Shown: positions 26,070-33,976, counted from the first letter of the stretch. The stretch is 64,000 bases of DNA from CBDCIS01 sp965217565 (GCA_965217565.1 CBDCIS010000005.1:39184-103183), one strand, 5' to 3'. Program-made: numbers and translations. Notes: generated by a model from the letters alone, not told the origin.

Positions 26070-26139
26070 GGGTTTTTGAGTGGTCGGTTTGTTAGTGTCT
26101 CCTGGCACAACCAAGACATGGCCGATTGACGCCTCGCGG

Positions 26140-26541
26140 TTATCCCGTGCCTTTCAGATGAGCCTCGATTTCATTCCGAATTGCCCGAACGCTCGGACGG
26201 CCACTGGCCGATACGCGCTCTTCACGACCATCGTGCCTGTGATGGGGAAACGTGGTGAACTCTGGATAGTGTGGAAAATTGTCCAGCCTGAACAGGCAGC
26301 CCCCGTCTATATTCATGTAGTGAAAGGAATAGACCTGCCATAATGGATAATCGAGACTGCCGCTCATCAGCACATAAATATCGAGGCGGCTGCCATCGAC
26401 GTATCAAATTGATGCTACTAACTCACGCTTGTTGTCATCGCTTCGCTGCCCAAAACTCCACCTCTCCAGTTTGCCTTCACCTACTTCCCGTAAGACTCTC
26501 AGAAGGCCTTTGGCAAACTGTCGCGTCCGAAAATCTTGCAT
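26140..26541 (-). pseudogene. TumE-like (DUF6516) toxin gene with in-frame TGA
   Basis: The frame opens at ATG 26541, directly after the antitoxin stop (TAGATG), with MQDFRTRQFAKGLLRVLREV. It meets TGA at 26404-26406 after residue 45, then continues in the same frame as YVDGSRLDIYVLMSGSLDYP, the family-like core FHYMNIDGGCLFRLDN and FPHYPEFTTFPHHRHDG, and stops at 26140. The H/D/N-rich core and FPHHRH resemble TumE (DUF6516) toxins. A single C-to-T change (CGA to TGA) would explain the lesion, because nothing else is broken. A GTG at 26373 could restart a 77-residue C-terminal piece. Gene order antitoxin-toxin and direct abutment support a TA pair. The family call is from memory of the motif. 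Confidence 0.6.
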
Positions 26542-27087
26542 CTATTTTCCGCTGCCCAATTCGGCAAGTATTCTCTCGCCTGCCATGTAGCAACTACTGG
26601 CCCACTCCAGCAGTTCCAGGTTTTCTTCCTCGAATCCGCAAGTGTGGTATTTGATTAGGAACTCCTGCGAACTGATGCCATACTTCTTCTCGAACGCCCT
26701 GAGCCTGTTTTTGATGTCTTCCTCCGTCAACTCTATGACGTTTGTGGTCTCTCCGCTGCTAAGCCTGATCTCGGAGTTGCCCCTCGCTTCGTAGCCGCTC
26801 TCATTCTTCATCCGTTCCTCGAATCCGAAGATCGCCACTCGTTGCTCGGTGACGCGTTTAAGCGGATTCCAGCCGTCATCGCACCTCTCGAAACCCGACT
26901 CTTCGAGCACTGCTTCCAGGATGCCGTCGCCCTTGCATCCTTCCAGAAAACCTTCCACAGCCCCCTGCAAGGCTTCAAGAACGTCGTCGGGAGAATTGCC
27001 GTGGCTCGTCACTCCGAGGTCGGGACACAGTCCAACGTAGTTCCCGTTGTCTTCGTAGTATTCTGCCCTGTACTTCACCTTAGCCAT
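26542..27087 (-). CDS. Two-domain antitoxin-like protein: HicB-like N-terminus, TumE-partner-like C-terminus
   Basis: Residues 1-65 (KVKYRAEYYEDNGNYVGLCPDLGVTSHGNSPDDVLEALQGAV, in parts) match the HicB partial RNase H-like antitoxin fold. The middle is variable. Residues about 118-178 (EEDIKNRLRAFEKKYGISSQ, then EFLIKYHTCGFEEE and LELLEWASSCYMAGERI) resemble the small helical antitoxins often found beside TumE/DUF6516 toxins. The start ATG 27087 follows GGGGGAGG at good spacing, and the gene is intact. It is followed immediately by the broken toxin. Together they form a cassette of about 950 bp between nuoC and nuoD. No HicA gene is present. The fusion reading is an inference from short motifs. 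Confidence 0.65.
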   Translation of the reverse strand: MAKVKYRAEYYEDNGNYVGLCPDLGVTSHGNSPDDVLEALQGAVEGFLEGCKGDGILEAVLEESGFERCDDGWNPLKRVTEQRVAIFGFEERMKNESGYEARGNSEIRLSSGETTNVIELTEEDIKNRLRAFEKKYGISSQEFLIKYHTCGFEEENLELLEWASSCYMAGERILAELGSGK

Positions 27088-27171
27088 GCCAACCTCCCCC
27101 TACTGACGTGGGCTTATCGTTACATTGAAGACCTGAACAACTGAAACACTGCTTGACCGGCAACCCGCCCC

Positions 27172-27705
27172 CTACCACTCGTCGTAGTCGTGGAAAGGGA
27201 AGCTCTTGAGGCCGGGATGCCCCTCGAAGCCATCGTAGAGTAGAAGGGGCGCGAGGTTGGGATGGCCTTGGAACACCACGCCGAACAGGTCGTGGCCCTC
27301 GCGCTCGAACCAGTCCGCGCCGCGCCACACCGATATGACGGACGGAACATAGGGTTCGTCTGGGGAGACCGAGGTCTTCAGCACGAGTTTGTGCCGCTTC
27401 TCCAGTGAAAACAGGTGGTAGTTGACCTCCAGCCGCTCCTCGTAATCGACGACGGAGAGGCAGCGCAAGTAGTTCAGCGCAAGCCTCGGGTCGCCTCGAA
27501 GCATGCGGCAGACGCCGGGCACGTCCTCCGCCTTGACGCTGACGGTCACCTCGTCCACCGCCGCGCCTATCTCTGATTGGAAGCCAGCCAACGCCTCCGG
27601 CAGCAATTCCGACAACGCCCGTCCCCTCTCGTCCAGGGAGACCGGGGCGACCGGGACTTCCGGCTCGCGCCTGTGCTGGCGCCTAGGAGGTTGACGCTCT
27701 GTCAC
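27172..27705 (-). CDS. nuoC: NADH-quinone oxidoreductase subunit C (30-kDa)
   Basis: The 177-residue peripheral-arm subunit ends with the hallmark SVISVWRGADWFEREGHDLFGVVFQGHPNLAPLLLYDGFEGHPGLKSFPF (in parts). Earlier come LRCLSVVDYEERLEVNYHLFSLEKRHKLVL. The start is GTG 27705, which overlaps the nuoB end by 23 bases; the first 25 residues are basic and not conserved. It is not fused to NuoD. The stop at 27172 lies 84 bp before the antitoxin gene, where the operon is interrupted. Confidence 0.94.
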   Translation of the reverse strand: MTERQPPRRQHRREPEVPVAPVSLDERGRALSELLPEALAGFQSEIGAAVDEVTVSVKAEDVPGVCRMLRGDPRLALNYLRCLSVVDYEERLEVNYHLFSLEKRHKLVLKTSVSPDEPYVPSVISVWRGADWFEREGHDLFGVVFQGHPNLAPLLLYDGFEGHPGLKSFPFHDYDEW

Positions 27706-28228
27706 GCTCTTTAGCGTCCCTTGAGATTTTCTCCTGAAGCTGCAAGATGCCGTTCATTAGCGCTTCAGGACGGGGAGGGCAGCCGGGCACGTAAACGTCC
27801 ACCGGAATCAGGTGGTCCACGCCCATAACCACGGAGTACGAACGATAGTAGGGGCCGCCGTTGGTGGCGCAACTACCCATGGCTATCACCCACTTGGGGT
27901 CGGGCATCTGCTCGTACAGCAGCTTTATGGGGTCTGCCATCTTCTTGACAACCGTGCCCGCGACTATCATCACGTCCGCCTGGCGAGGCGAGGGCCAGGT
28001 GACGACGCCAAAGCGGTCGAAGTCGTGGTGTGACATGTGCGTGCTCATCATCTCGATGGCGCAACACGCCAACCCGAACGAAAGCGTCCACAGGGACGAC
28101 TTCCGCGCCAGCGCGAACAGCTCGTCCGACTTCGCCGTTAACGCATTGGGAAGCGCCCTCTCGAAGATGCTGTCCGCCGGCTCGTTGCCGCTGTGTGGCT
28201 CGTAGCCTTCCCCTAGCCTTACCTCCAC
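27683..28228 (-). CDS. nuoB: NADH-quinone oxidoreductase subunit B (cluster N2)
   Basis: The 181-residue subunit holds the N2 4Fe-4S cluster that reduces quinone: the ligand set is in SFGLACCAIEMM (tandem Cys), AMGSCATNGGPYYRSY and YVPGCPPRPEALMNGI. The start GTG 28228 overlaps the nuoA stop by 10 bases and has AAGGGGG upstream. A longer open frame reaching 28447 is out of frame with nuoA and shows no conservation before residue MEVRLGEGYEPHS, so it was not used. It is translationally coupled to nuoA. Confidence 0.95.
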   Translation of the reverse strand: MEVRLGEGYEPHSGNEPADSIFERALPNALTAKSDELFALARKSSLWTLSFGLACCAIEMMSTHMSHHDFDRFGVVTWPSPRQADVMIVAGTVVKKMADPIKLLYEQMPDPKWVIAMGSCATNGGPYYRSYSVVMGVDHLIPVDVYVPGCPPRPEALMNGILQLQEKISRDAKERDRASTS

Positions 28229-28587
28229 TGCAGCACCCCCTTGCGCCAGCCATAGATTACCCCAAAGAACAGGATGCCGATGAACACCAGCATCTCGTAG
28301 AAGACGGCTGGAATCGACTCCAAGAACACAACTGCCCAGGGAAACAGGAACACAGCCTCGATGTCGAAGATGAGGAACAGGATGGCGAACACGTAGTAAC
28401 GAATCTGAATCTGCGACCACGCGTACGGCGCGGGCTCGATGCCACATTCGTAGGGAATCTCTTTTGCGGCGGACTTGCGCTTGGGGGCAATGATGAAGGA
28501 CGCCACAAACATCCCCACCATAGCCGCGAACCCGATACCCGCGACGATTAGAACCACAGCCCAGTTCGTGTCGAAACCTTCAGGCAA
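28219..28587 (-). CDS. nuoA: NADH-quinone oxidoreductase subunit A
   Basis: The 122-residue subunit has three TM helices and the conserved loop motif KEIPYECGIEP (the switchable Cys loop), then IRYYVFAILFLIFDIEAVFLFPWAV (in parts). The start is TTG 28587 with GAGGTGG upstream. It is the first gene of the complex I operon and has a sigma70-like promoter at 28622-28651. The order A-B-C-D-H-I-J-K-L-M-N lacks nuoE, F and G, the NADH dehydrogenase module. Confidence 0.95.
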   Translation of the reverse strand: MPEGFDTNWAVVLIVAGIGFAAMVGMFVASFIIAPKRKSAAKEIPYECGIEPAPYAWSQIQIRYYVFAILFLIFDIEAVFLFPWAVVFLESIPAVFYEMLVFIGILFFGVIYGWRKGVLQWR

Positions 28588-28621
28588 TTCGCCACCTCGA
28601 GTTACGTTATTAGGCAGGTTC

Positions 28622-28651
28622 AGTTTAGCATCGGCTCCAAAAGGGTGTCAA
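28622..28651 (-). promoter_or_regulatory. Candidate sigma70-type promoter of the nuo operon
   Basis: On the minus strand TTGACA (28651-28646) and TAAACT (28627-28622) are spaced by 18 bases, 35 bp ahead of the nuoA start. The consensus -35 box makes it convincing; start-site data are lacking. Confidence 0.6.
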
Positions 28652-28711
28652 ATTGGACGCCCCCGCTCTTCCTCCTTTACCTCACTGGCTAACATTATCT
28701 ATAATCCCCCA

Positions 28712-28921
28712 ATGAAACCGCGAAATCTAAACGGTTGCATCACCACCCGGATTTTCTGTCGTCCGAACTGCCCGCCCGGTCGGCGCACCAAACCGCAAAA
28801 TCGGGTGCTCTTCGCAACCCCCGACGAAGCATTCGCGGCGGGCTTTCGTCCTTGCCTGGTATGCCTGCCTCTGGAAGGGCCGCCAGGACCCTGGCGGTCC
28901 AAGCGGGAGAGGACCTCATAG
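28712..28921 (+). CDS. Stand-alone Ada-type zinc-binding domain protein
   Basis: The 69-residue product begins MKPRNLNGCITTRIFCRPNC. It keeps all four zinc-coordinating cysteines of the Ada N-terminal domain: CRPNC (C-x3-C) and RPCLVC (C-x2-C), with the phosphotriester-accepting Cys position in the first pair and the linker NRVLFATPDEAFAAGF. In Ada this domain repairs methylphosphotriesters and then works as a methylation-sensing activator. Here no AraC helix-turn-helix or methyltransferase domain is attached. A longer open frame starts upstream, but similarity begins at this ATG. There is no strong ribosome-binding site. It ends 3 bp before the convergent hydrolase stop. Confidence 0.72.
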   Translation: MKPRNLNGCITTRIFCRPNCPPGRRTKPQNRVLFATPDEAFAAGFRPCLVCLPLEGPPGPWRSKRERTS

Positions 28922-28924
28922 CTC

Positions 28925-29794
28925 CTAAAGCGCGCTCAGCCAGGAAAACATCGTCTCGAACAGCTCCCCCTCGCGGCCCATGTAGCCGTGGTTGGCCCCG
29001 CTGATCTCGCTAACCTCGACGTGCGAGTGACGGGCGGCTCCCAGGCCGCGCCGGGCCGCGCCGCACACCGGGAGCTCCTGCGCCCCGCCAACGGCGCACT
29101 CCTCCGCGCCGAATATGAAGCGCGTGGGGCAGCCCGTGTTCGCCGCGTGCCTGGTCACGCTGTAGCGATTGTCCCGATTGAAGCAGTCCACGTAGGCGCG
29201 TGCGCTCCACGTTGACCCCCATGGAACTCCCGGGCGAAGCAACACGTCGGGACTGCCCTCCGCGACGTTTCGCTCAGACTCCCGGAACGGCCCCGAGAAG
29301 TCCTCTCCGTGCAGTGCGATGATCCCCTCGTGGTCGTACTCGCCCGGCGACACGGGGATGACCGCCACCACGTCGTCGAACCTCTCCGTTGCCTGCGCGT
29401 ATGTGGCCCGCACGGCCCCGCCGCTGTGCCCGCCGATGGCTATGCGGTAGTGTCCTCGCTCGCGCAGCAGCTCCAGCCAAGCCCCGAAGTCCGCTCGTGA
29501 GTCATCGACGGACTCGAAGGCGTAGCCGGCAAGCGGCCCTCCCCTGACGCCGTTGGCGACGTGGTCGTGGCCCCTGCGGTTGGCCGTCAGAAAGGCAATG
29601 CCCTGCTCCGACATGCGCTGGCCCAGCCCCAGATACAGGCTGCTGTAGAAGTGGCCGCCATCGCCGTGAAAGAACAGTACGGCATCCACCGAATAGGATC
29701 GGTCCACGGTGGCCGGAGCGAAATACGCGCCCGACAGCGCAATGCCCTCCGGCGTCGTAACTTCGGCCAGGTCCGCAAGCATCTTCGCCTCCAT
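28925..29794 (-). CDS. Alpha/beta hydrolase family protein
   Basis: The 289-residue protein has the nucleophile elbow GGHSGG (Ser within RIAIGGHSGGAVRATYA), an early HGDGGHFYSS oxyanion-type motif, AFLTANRRGHDHVANG, the acid region near FIFGAEECA, and the C-terminal SGANHGYMG with the catalytic His. This fits esterases or acyl hydrolases with an alpha/beta fold; the substrate cannot be assigned. The frame is open further upstream to 29971 into the IS5-type remnant, but conservation starts near MEAKMLADLAEVTTPEG, hence ATG 29794. An IS insertion just upstream may have removed its original promoter. Confidence 0.8.
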   Translation of the reverse strand: MEAKMLADLAEVTTPEGIALSGAYFAPATVDRSYSVDAVLFFHGDGGHFYSSLYLGLGQRMSEQGIAFLTANRRGHDHVANGVRGGPLAGYAFESVDDSRADFGAWLELLRERGHYRIAIGGHSGGAVRATYAQATERFDDVVAVIPVSPGEYDHEGIIALHGEDFSGPFRESERNVAEGSPDVLLRPGVPWGSTWSARAYVDCFNRDNRYSVTRHAANTGCPTRFIFGAEECAVGGAQELPVCGAARRGLGAARHSHVEVSEISGANHGYMGREGELFETMFSWLSAL

Positions 29795-29856
29795 TTTAAT
29801 CTGATGCCATTCGGCGTTTGGTCCCGAACGTGTCTGAATTAGGTTGTGTTGACATT

Positions 29857-30310
29857 TCATCTTAGCCATATGAGAGCACCGACGAAATGTAGGAACCCGA
29901 GGTATCTGTTCGCCAGCTTGTCGAACCGGGAGAAGATGCGGCGGAAATGCTTGATCTTGCCGATGAAGCATTCGACCAGATGACGCTCTCGGTATAGATA
30001 CTCGTCGTATGAGTGGGGCGCCTTCCGCTTGGAGCGAGCAGGTATTATCGGAACTGCACCGCTCCTTATGATTGACTCAAGGAACTGGTTGGAGTCGTAT
30101 GCTCGGTCTGCAATCACATACTCACTATCGAGTCCGTCTATGAGTTCCTCAGCCTGAGTGACATCGTGCTCCTACCCTCCGGTCAATCTGAATCTCAACG
30201 GGTTGCCGAGGCCGTCGACACCGACATGGGCCTTTGTACTGAACCCACCTCGGCTGCGACCGAGGGGCTTGCGATAGTTGCCCTCCGTTCTCTCGTAAGC
30301 GGCAGGGACC
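29857..30310 (-). pseudogene. IS5-family (IS427-like) transposase remnant
   Basis: The C-terminal half of a DDE transposase is readable: REGNYRKPLGRSRGGFSTK, HVGVDGLGNPLRFRLTGG, an in-frame TAG (29 codons before residue MIADRAYDS, where homologues have Gln), then EYVIADRAYDSNQFLE with a DDE Asp, and HLVECFIGKIKHFRRIFSR with the catalytic Glu. The N-terminal half is missing; the sequence runs directly into a methylmalonyl-CoA mutase fragment. The outer end near 29838 (TTAGGTTGTGTTGACA) may be an IS terminus, but its partner was not found. Confidence 0.82.
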
Positions 30311-30351
30311 AGTTAGCAATACAGTACATGTAGGCCGAAAAAAGTGGAGTT

Positions 30352-30555
30352 GGCAGTGCCATAGCCAACGATCTGTCGGCGGGTCCAAGGACGGCCACGA
30401 TACATGGTCGGATAGGGACCGCGGGTGAAAGGATACTCCCTGGGCAAACCCAGGTCGGATGCATAATCCCGACCAGCTACATCCTCCTTGATAGATAGCA
30501 GTCTTGCTCCACTCCAGACACGGCCTGGAAGCCATCCTTGCGTTCGCTTGTTGCT
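30352..30555 (-). pseudogene. Methylmalonyl-CoA mutase N-terminal fragment
   Basis: Two frames together read SERKDGFQAVSGVEQDCYLS, then (one frameshift) IKEDVAGRDYASDLGLPREY and PFTRGPYPTMYRGRPWTRRQ followed by IVGYGTA. This is the start of the B12-dependent mutase large subunit, whose hallmark is EYPFTRGPYPTMYRGRPWT. It ends abruptly at GYGTA, where the IS5-type remnant begins shortly after. About 65 of more than 500 codons remain. Confidence 0.85.
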
Positions 30556-30596
30556 GCTAATGTTTCTTGCTCTCCATTGATATCGAGCCCTTGGCC

Positions 30597-31823
30597 CTAT
30601 GTTCCATAACCCTGTTCTCCATGTTGAGACAGGTCCAGACCTTCTTCTTCCTGCCCCTCTTCGACCCGCAATCCGAGAGTGAACTTGAGGGCGAAGAGGA
30701 TCATCAGTGTCATCCCAAAGCCCCACGCCCAAGTAACACCGATACCTCCCAGCTGCCGCACGATCTGAGCTCCCCGGCTAAGGTCAGTCAGCTCGGACAA
30801 AGTCAAAAAGCCCACTCCCACGAACAACCCCGCAGCCAACATACCCCAGGTTGACCCGATGCCATGAACTCCCCAGACATCCAAAGAATCGTCCAGCTTG
30901 ATCTTGTTCTTGAACCATACAGCGGTATAGCAGAATACCCCAGCGCCGAATCCGATGAGGATAGCAGGCATTGGACCTACAAACCCCGATGCGGGGGTGA
31001 TGGTCGCCAGACCAGCGACAGCTCCGGTGGCAGCTCCCACAGCGCTGACCTTCTTGGTGAAGTGCATCGACAGAGCAACCCAAGTTAGAGCTGCTGTGGC
31101 GGCTGCGGTATTGGTCACCACAAATGCATTGGTGGCGCTACCGCCGGAGGTGAGAGCACTCCCGGCGTTGAAGCCGAACCAGCCAAACCACAGCAAGCCA
31201 GCTCCGAGAATAACGAAGGGTACGTTGTGGGGCTCCATCGGGTCGGTACCAAACCGCAGGCGCTTACCGAACACCAAGGCTGCTGCCAGCGCACCTGCTC
31301 CAGAGCTGATATGCACCACGGTCCCTCCTGCAAAGTCCAACATACCCCAATTTCCCAACCAACCACCGTCGCCCCAAACCCAATGAGCGAGAGGAGCGTA
31401 AACGATAGTTGACCACGCAACGATGAAAATCACATAAGAGCTAAATTTCATTCGTTCCGCGAAAGCCCCTGTGATGAGAGCTGGCGTGATGATGGCAAAC
31501 ATCATCTGAAACACCATAAAAGCTTGGTGGGGGATTGTACCGGCGTAGGGTCCTGGGTCCGTCGCCGAAACATCACGCAAGATCACATAATCCAGCTTGC
31601 CGATAACACCGCCCAAGTCAGGGCCAAAGGCCAAGCTGTAACCCCACAGTATCCAGACCAAGCTGACCAGGGCGATGGCCATAAAGCTGTGCATGATGGT
31701 GCCCAGGACGTTCTTCCCCCGAACAAGCCCGCCATAGAAAAACGCCAAACCGGGAGTCATGAGCAACACCAAGGCCGACGATGCTAATATCCACGCTGTA
31801 TCCCCGCTGTCGATAGCCGCCAT
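30597..31823 (-). CDS. amt: Ammonium transporter (Amt family)
   Basis: The 408-residue membrane protein carries the Amt signature: LLMTPGLAFFYGGLVRGKNVLGTIMHSF (in parts), FAIITPALITGAFAERMKF, GWLGNWGMLDFAGGTVVHISSG with the first pore His (VHISSG), FGWFGFNAGSAL, and LDVWGVHGIGSTWGMLAAG with the second pore His. Eleven TM helices are expected. ATG 31823 follows GGAGGG. A good promoter lies 100 bp upstream. A P-II regulator gene is 2.4 kb away on the other strand rather than adjacent, separated by pseudogenes, so the usual amtB-glnK operon is not kept. Confidence 0.94.
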   Translation of the reverse strand: MAAIDSGDTAWILASSALVLLMTPGLAFFYGGLVRGKNVLGTIMHSFMAIALVSLVWILWGYSLAFGPDLGGVIGKLDYVILRDVSATDPGPYAGTIPHQAFMVFQMMFAIITPALITGAFAERMKFSSYVIFIVAWSTIVYAPLAHWVWGDGGWLGNWGMLDFAGGTVVHISSGAGALAAALVFGKRLRFGTDPMEPHNVPFVILGAGLLWFGWFGFNAGSALTSGGSATNAFVVTNTAAATAALTWVALSMHFTKKVSAVGAATGAVAGLATITPASGFVGPMPAILIGFGAGVFCYTAVWFKNKIKLDDSLDVWGVHGIGSTWGMLAAGLFVGVGFLTLSELTDLSRGAQIVRQLGGIGVTWAWGFGMTLMILFALKFTLGLRVEEGQEEEGLDLSQHGEQGYGT

Positions 31824-31925
31824 AAGACCCTCCGTTCACCTCATCTATGAGCACATCTCGGTTTCAGAAAGCACAAGAGCACCCACCTGTCGATTACCGA
31901 TAGTGCGCCTTCAGGTGCTTCAAGT

Positions 31926-31954
31926 AGAATACTTACTTACAGATTGAAGGTCAA
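31926..31954 (-). promoter_or_regulatory. Candidate sigma70-type promoter of amt
   Basis: Minus-strand TTGACC (31954-31949) and TATTCT (31931-31926) are separated by exactly 17 bases, with the amt start about 100 bp downstream. Confidence 0.55.
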
Positions 31955-31997
31955 CCTTTTCCTAATGAGATACGCTCAGGAGGTGCGTAAACAGTCA

Positions 31998-32058
31998 GGC
32001 GGTGTAGCCTCTCTCTGAACAAGACGGGTTCGAGGCCCAAGAGAGGAGATACACCGCC
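31998..32058. repeat. Imperfect inverted repeat ahead of the IS256-type remnant
   Basis: Arms GGCGGTGTAGCCTCTCTCT (31998-32016) and AGAGAGGAGATACACCGCC (32040-32058) pair over most of 19 positions around a 23-base spacer, ending one base before the transposase ATG at 32060. The repeat could be part of an IS end or a structured leader that masks the ribosome-binding site. Confidence 0.5.
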
Positions 32059-32059
32059 C

Positions 32060-32360
32060 ATGAAGAAGGTAAGCAACGGTAGAAGATCGGAGTCAAGGCC
32101 GGAGTGGGAGCACCTAGAGGATTGGGTGCGAGGCCAAGTACAGCGGCTTATGCGGGAGTTGCCGGGAAGGGCGAAGTCGGCGCGCAGGTCCGACTCGGAC
32201 AATGACACCGGCTACCGGAACGGATACCCTAGCCTCCTGAGGTTAGCGCTCAGTTCGGGAACGATCTAGGAGGCGGTCGCAAGTGCGCGACACCGAGGAG
32301 CAGTTTGAGAGCCGGCTGCTGCCGTTGTTCGTCAACAGGAGAAGGAAGGTTGGCGGCAGC
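32060..32360 (+). pseudogene. IS256-family transposase N-terminal remnant
   Basis: The first frame reads WVRGQVQRLMRELPGRAKSARRSDSDNDTGYRNGYPSLLRLALSSGTI (in parts), the N-terminus of Mutator/IS256 transposases, shortened in the middle. After a stop and frameshift the next part, VRDTEEQFESRLLPLFVNRR, follows as expected in the family. The catalytic DDE core is absent. This is a dead fragment. Confidence 0.72.
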
Positions 32361-32458
32361 TCCGCAACGGTGCTGCGATGGGGCGGCGCCACGGCGCCGG
32401 TAAGTGTGCCTGCGGCGTGGGATGGTGAAGGGGTGTGGATGTGTGGCATGGGGAGACC

Positions 32459-32485
32459 GTAGCACATGTGTACTGGGGTGTCAAG
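32459..32485 (+). repeat. Dispersed GTAGCAC...GTGTCAAG motif, copy near mnmA remnant
   Basis: GTAGCACATGTGTACTGGGG followed by TGTCAAG matches the longer copies at 60935 and 61181. CACATGTG inside it is palindromic, as are the equivalent CACGA...TCGTG bases in another copy. It lies about 50 bp upstream of the mnmA pseudogene start. Function is unknown. Confidence 0.45.
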
Positions 32486-32536
32486 CGCTCTTCGCGCTGC
32501 TTGAAGAGCTCTCCGGCTTTATGCTACGCTCATTCC

Positions 32537-33430
32537 ATGAGCAAAGGACGAGCCATCGTGGCCATGAACGGAGGCGTTGATTCCTCCGTCGCCGCCCTCC
32601 TGCTTCAGCAGGAGGACTGCGAGGTCATCGGCGTCACGATGCGCCTCTGAACCGTCGAGCGGGACGACGCGCCGCCTCAGAGCAAGAGGTGCTGCTCAGT
32701 GGAAGACGCCGAGGATGCGCGCCGCAGCCGGAGCCTGGGCGCCCGGCACCGGCTGCTCAAGGGGACCGACGCCCGGAAGGACCAGTCCTACGTGCTCTTC
32801 ACGCTCACGCAGACCGAGTTGGGACGCCTCTGCCAGCCAATCGGAGAGTACCACAAGGAGACTGTCCGCTGGATCGCCGCCGAGGCCGGGCTGCCCGTGG
32901 CCGGCAAGCCTGACAGCCAGGAGATATGCTTCATCTCGGACGGCGACTACCGGAGATTCGTCGGCGACAGAACGCGCGCGGCTCCGGGGGGACATAGTGG
33001 ACGCCTCCGGCAACGTCCTCGGCACCCACCCGGGCATACAGTACTTCAGCGTCGGCCAGCGCAGTGGCCTGGGCCTGAACGGCAACCGCAGCAGCCCAAC
33101 GTACGTGATCGACATCGACGCAGAGTCCAACACGGTCACCGTCGGCGCCGAGGAGGAGTTGCTCCGGACGCGGCTCTGGGCCTCCAGGATGAGCTTCACG
33201 TCGGGGTCGCCGCCCCGGGAGCCGATCGAACTCCCGGCAGAGATCCGCTATAGGGCGTCGGAGGCGCCGGCCACGGTATCGCCGGACGGCGAATGGCTCC
33301 GGATAGACTTTCACGACCCCAGCGCGCGGTGACCCCGGGCCAGGCGGAGGTTTTCTACGACCGCGACGAGCTCATCGGCGGAGAAATCATCGAGGTCAAG
33401 GCCCCCGCTAGGCTGGACGTCCTGGCCTGA
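32537..33430 (+). pseudogene. mnmA: Degraded mnmA (tRNA 2-thiouridylase)
   Basis: Pieces of MnmA/TrmU appear in order. RAIVAMNGGVDSSVAALLLQ is the PP-loop SGGVDSS, here NGGVDSS. After a stop come CCSVEDAEDARR, LLKGTDARKDQSYVLFTLTQ and GLPVAGKPDSQEICFISDGD; after a frameshift, IQYFSVGQRSGLGL; and after another, a C-terminal piece ending AEVFYDRDELIGGEI. About 110 codons between CCSVEDAEDARR and LLKGTDARKDQ, including the CNxxIKF catalytic region, are deleted. It cannot make active enzyme. A working copy presumably exists elsewhere, since s2U34 modification is broadly conserved. Confidence 0.87.
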
Positions 33431-33459
33431 ACGACGATTTACGGAAAGCGAGGCAAGCA

Positions 33460-33969
33460 TTGGACTTCAAAAATATCATCTGCATGGCCCTCGACGAGTA
33501 CACGGACGATCTGCACAGCGCCGTGGACGGCCTGACTCCCGCAGAGCGCCGCTTCCAGCCCACGCCGGACTCGCACCACGTCGACTTCGTCCTATGGCAC
33601 ATGGCCAGGATCGAGGACAACTGGGTGCAGGGATTTGGCAGGGGTGTGGAAACCGTGTGGGAGAACGGCGGCTGGGCCGCCAGACTGGGACTCCCGGAGC
33701 AAGGCAACGGCTGGGGCTACACAGTCAGGCAGGTCGAGGAACTGCCTCAATTCGATCTCGACCTGCTCAACGAGTACGCCGCGGCGGTCCGCGCCGCCAC
33801 CATCGGGTTCCTGGACGGGCTATCCTCGGACGACCTTGACCGAGTCCCCGATCCGAGGAGGCCCGAAGTCTCGATAGGCAGCATGCTCAGCCACGTCATC
33901 GTTGAGGAGAGCCAGCACGTTGGACAGGCCGCATATCTCCGGGGGATCCAGCGAGGACTCGACCAATAG
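33460..33969 (+). CDS. DinB-superfamily protein
   Basis: The 169-residue four-helix-bundle protein has the usual metal-binding pattern of DinB/YfiT-like proteins: LWHMARIEDNWVQ with a His in helix 2 and HVIVEESQHVGQAAYLRGI with the paired His in helix 4. Such proteins include thiol-dependent S-transferases (mycothiol- or bacillithiol-linked) and DNA-damage-induced proteins of unknown function. The start is TTG 33460 behind a weak GAGG; ATG 33484 is possible. It sits between two pseudogenes, mnmA 29 bp upstream and rnhB 7 bp downstream, and is itself intact. Confidence 0.8.
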   Translation: MDFKNIICMALDEYTDDLHSAVDGLTPAERRFQPTPDSHHVDFVLWHMARIEDNWVQGFGRGVETVWENGGWAARLGLPEQGNGWGYTVRQVEELPQFDLDLLNEYAAAVRAATIGFLDGLSSDDLDRVPDPRRPEVSIGSMLSHVIVEESQHVGQAAYLRGIQRGLDQ

Positions 33970-33976
33970 GAGAGGC

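Noticed and set aside
28219..28447. Extended nuoB frame to 28447
   Set aside because: The extra residues are Arg/His-rich and read through nuoA in another frame; NuoB similarity starts at GTG 28228.
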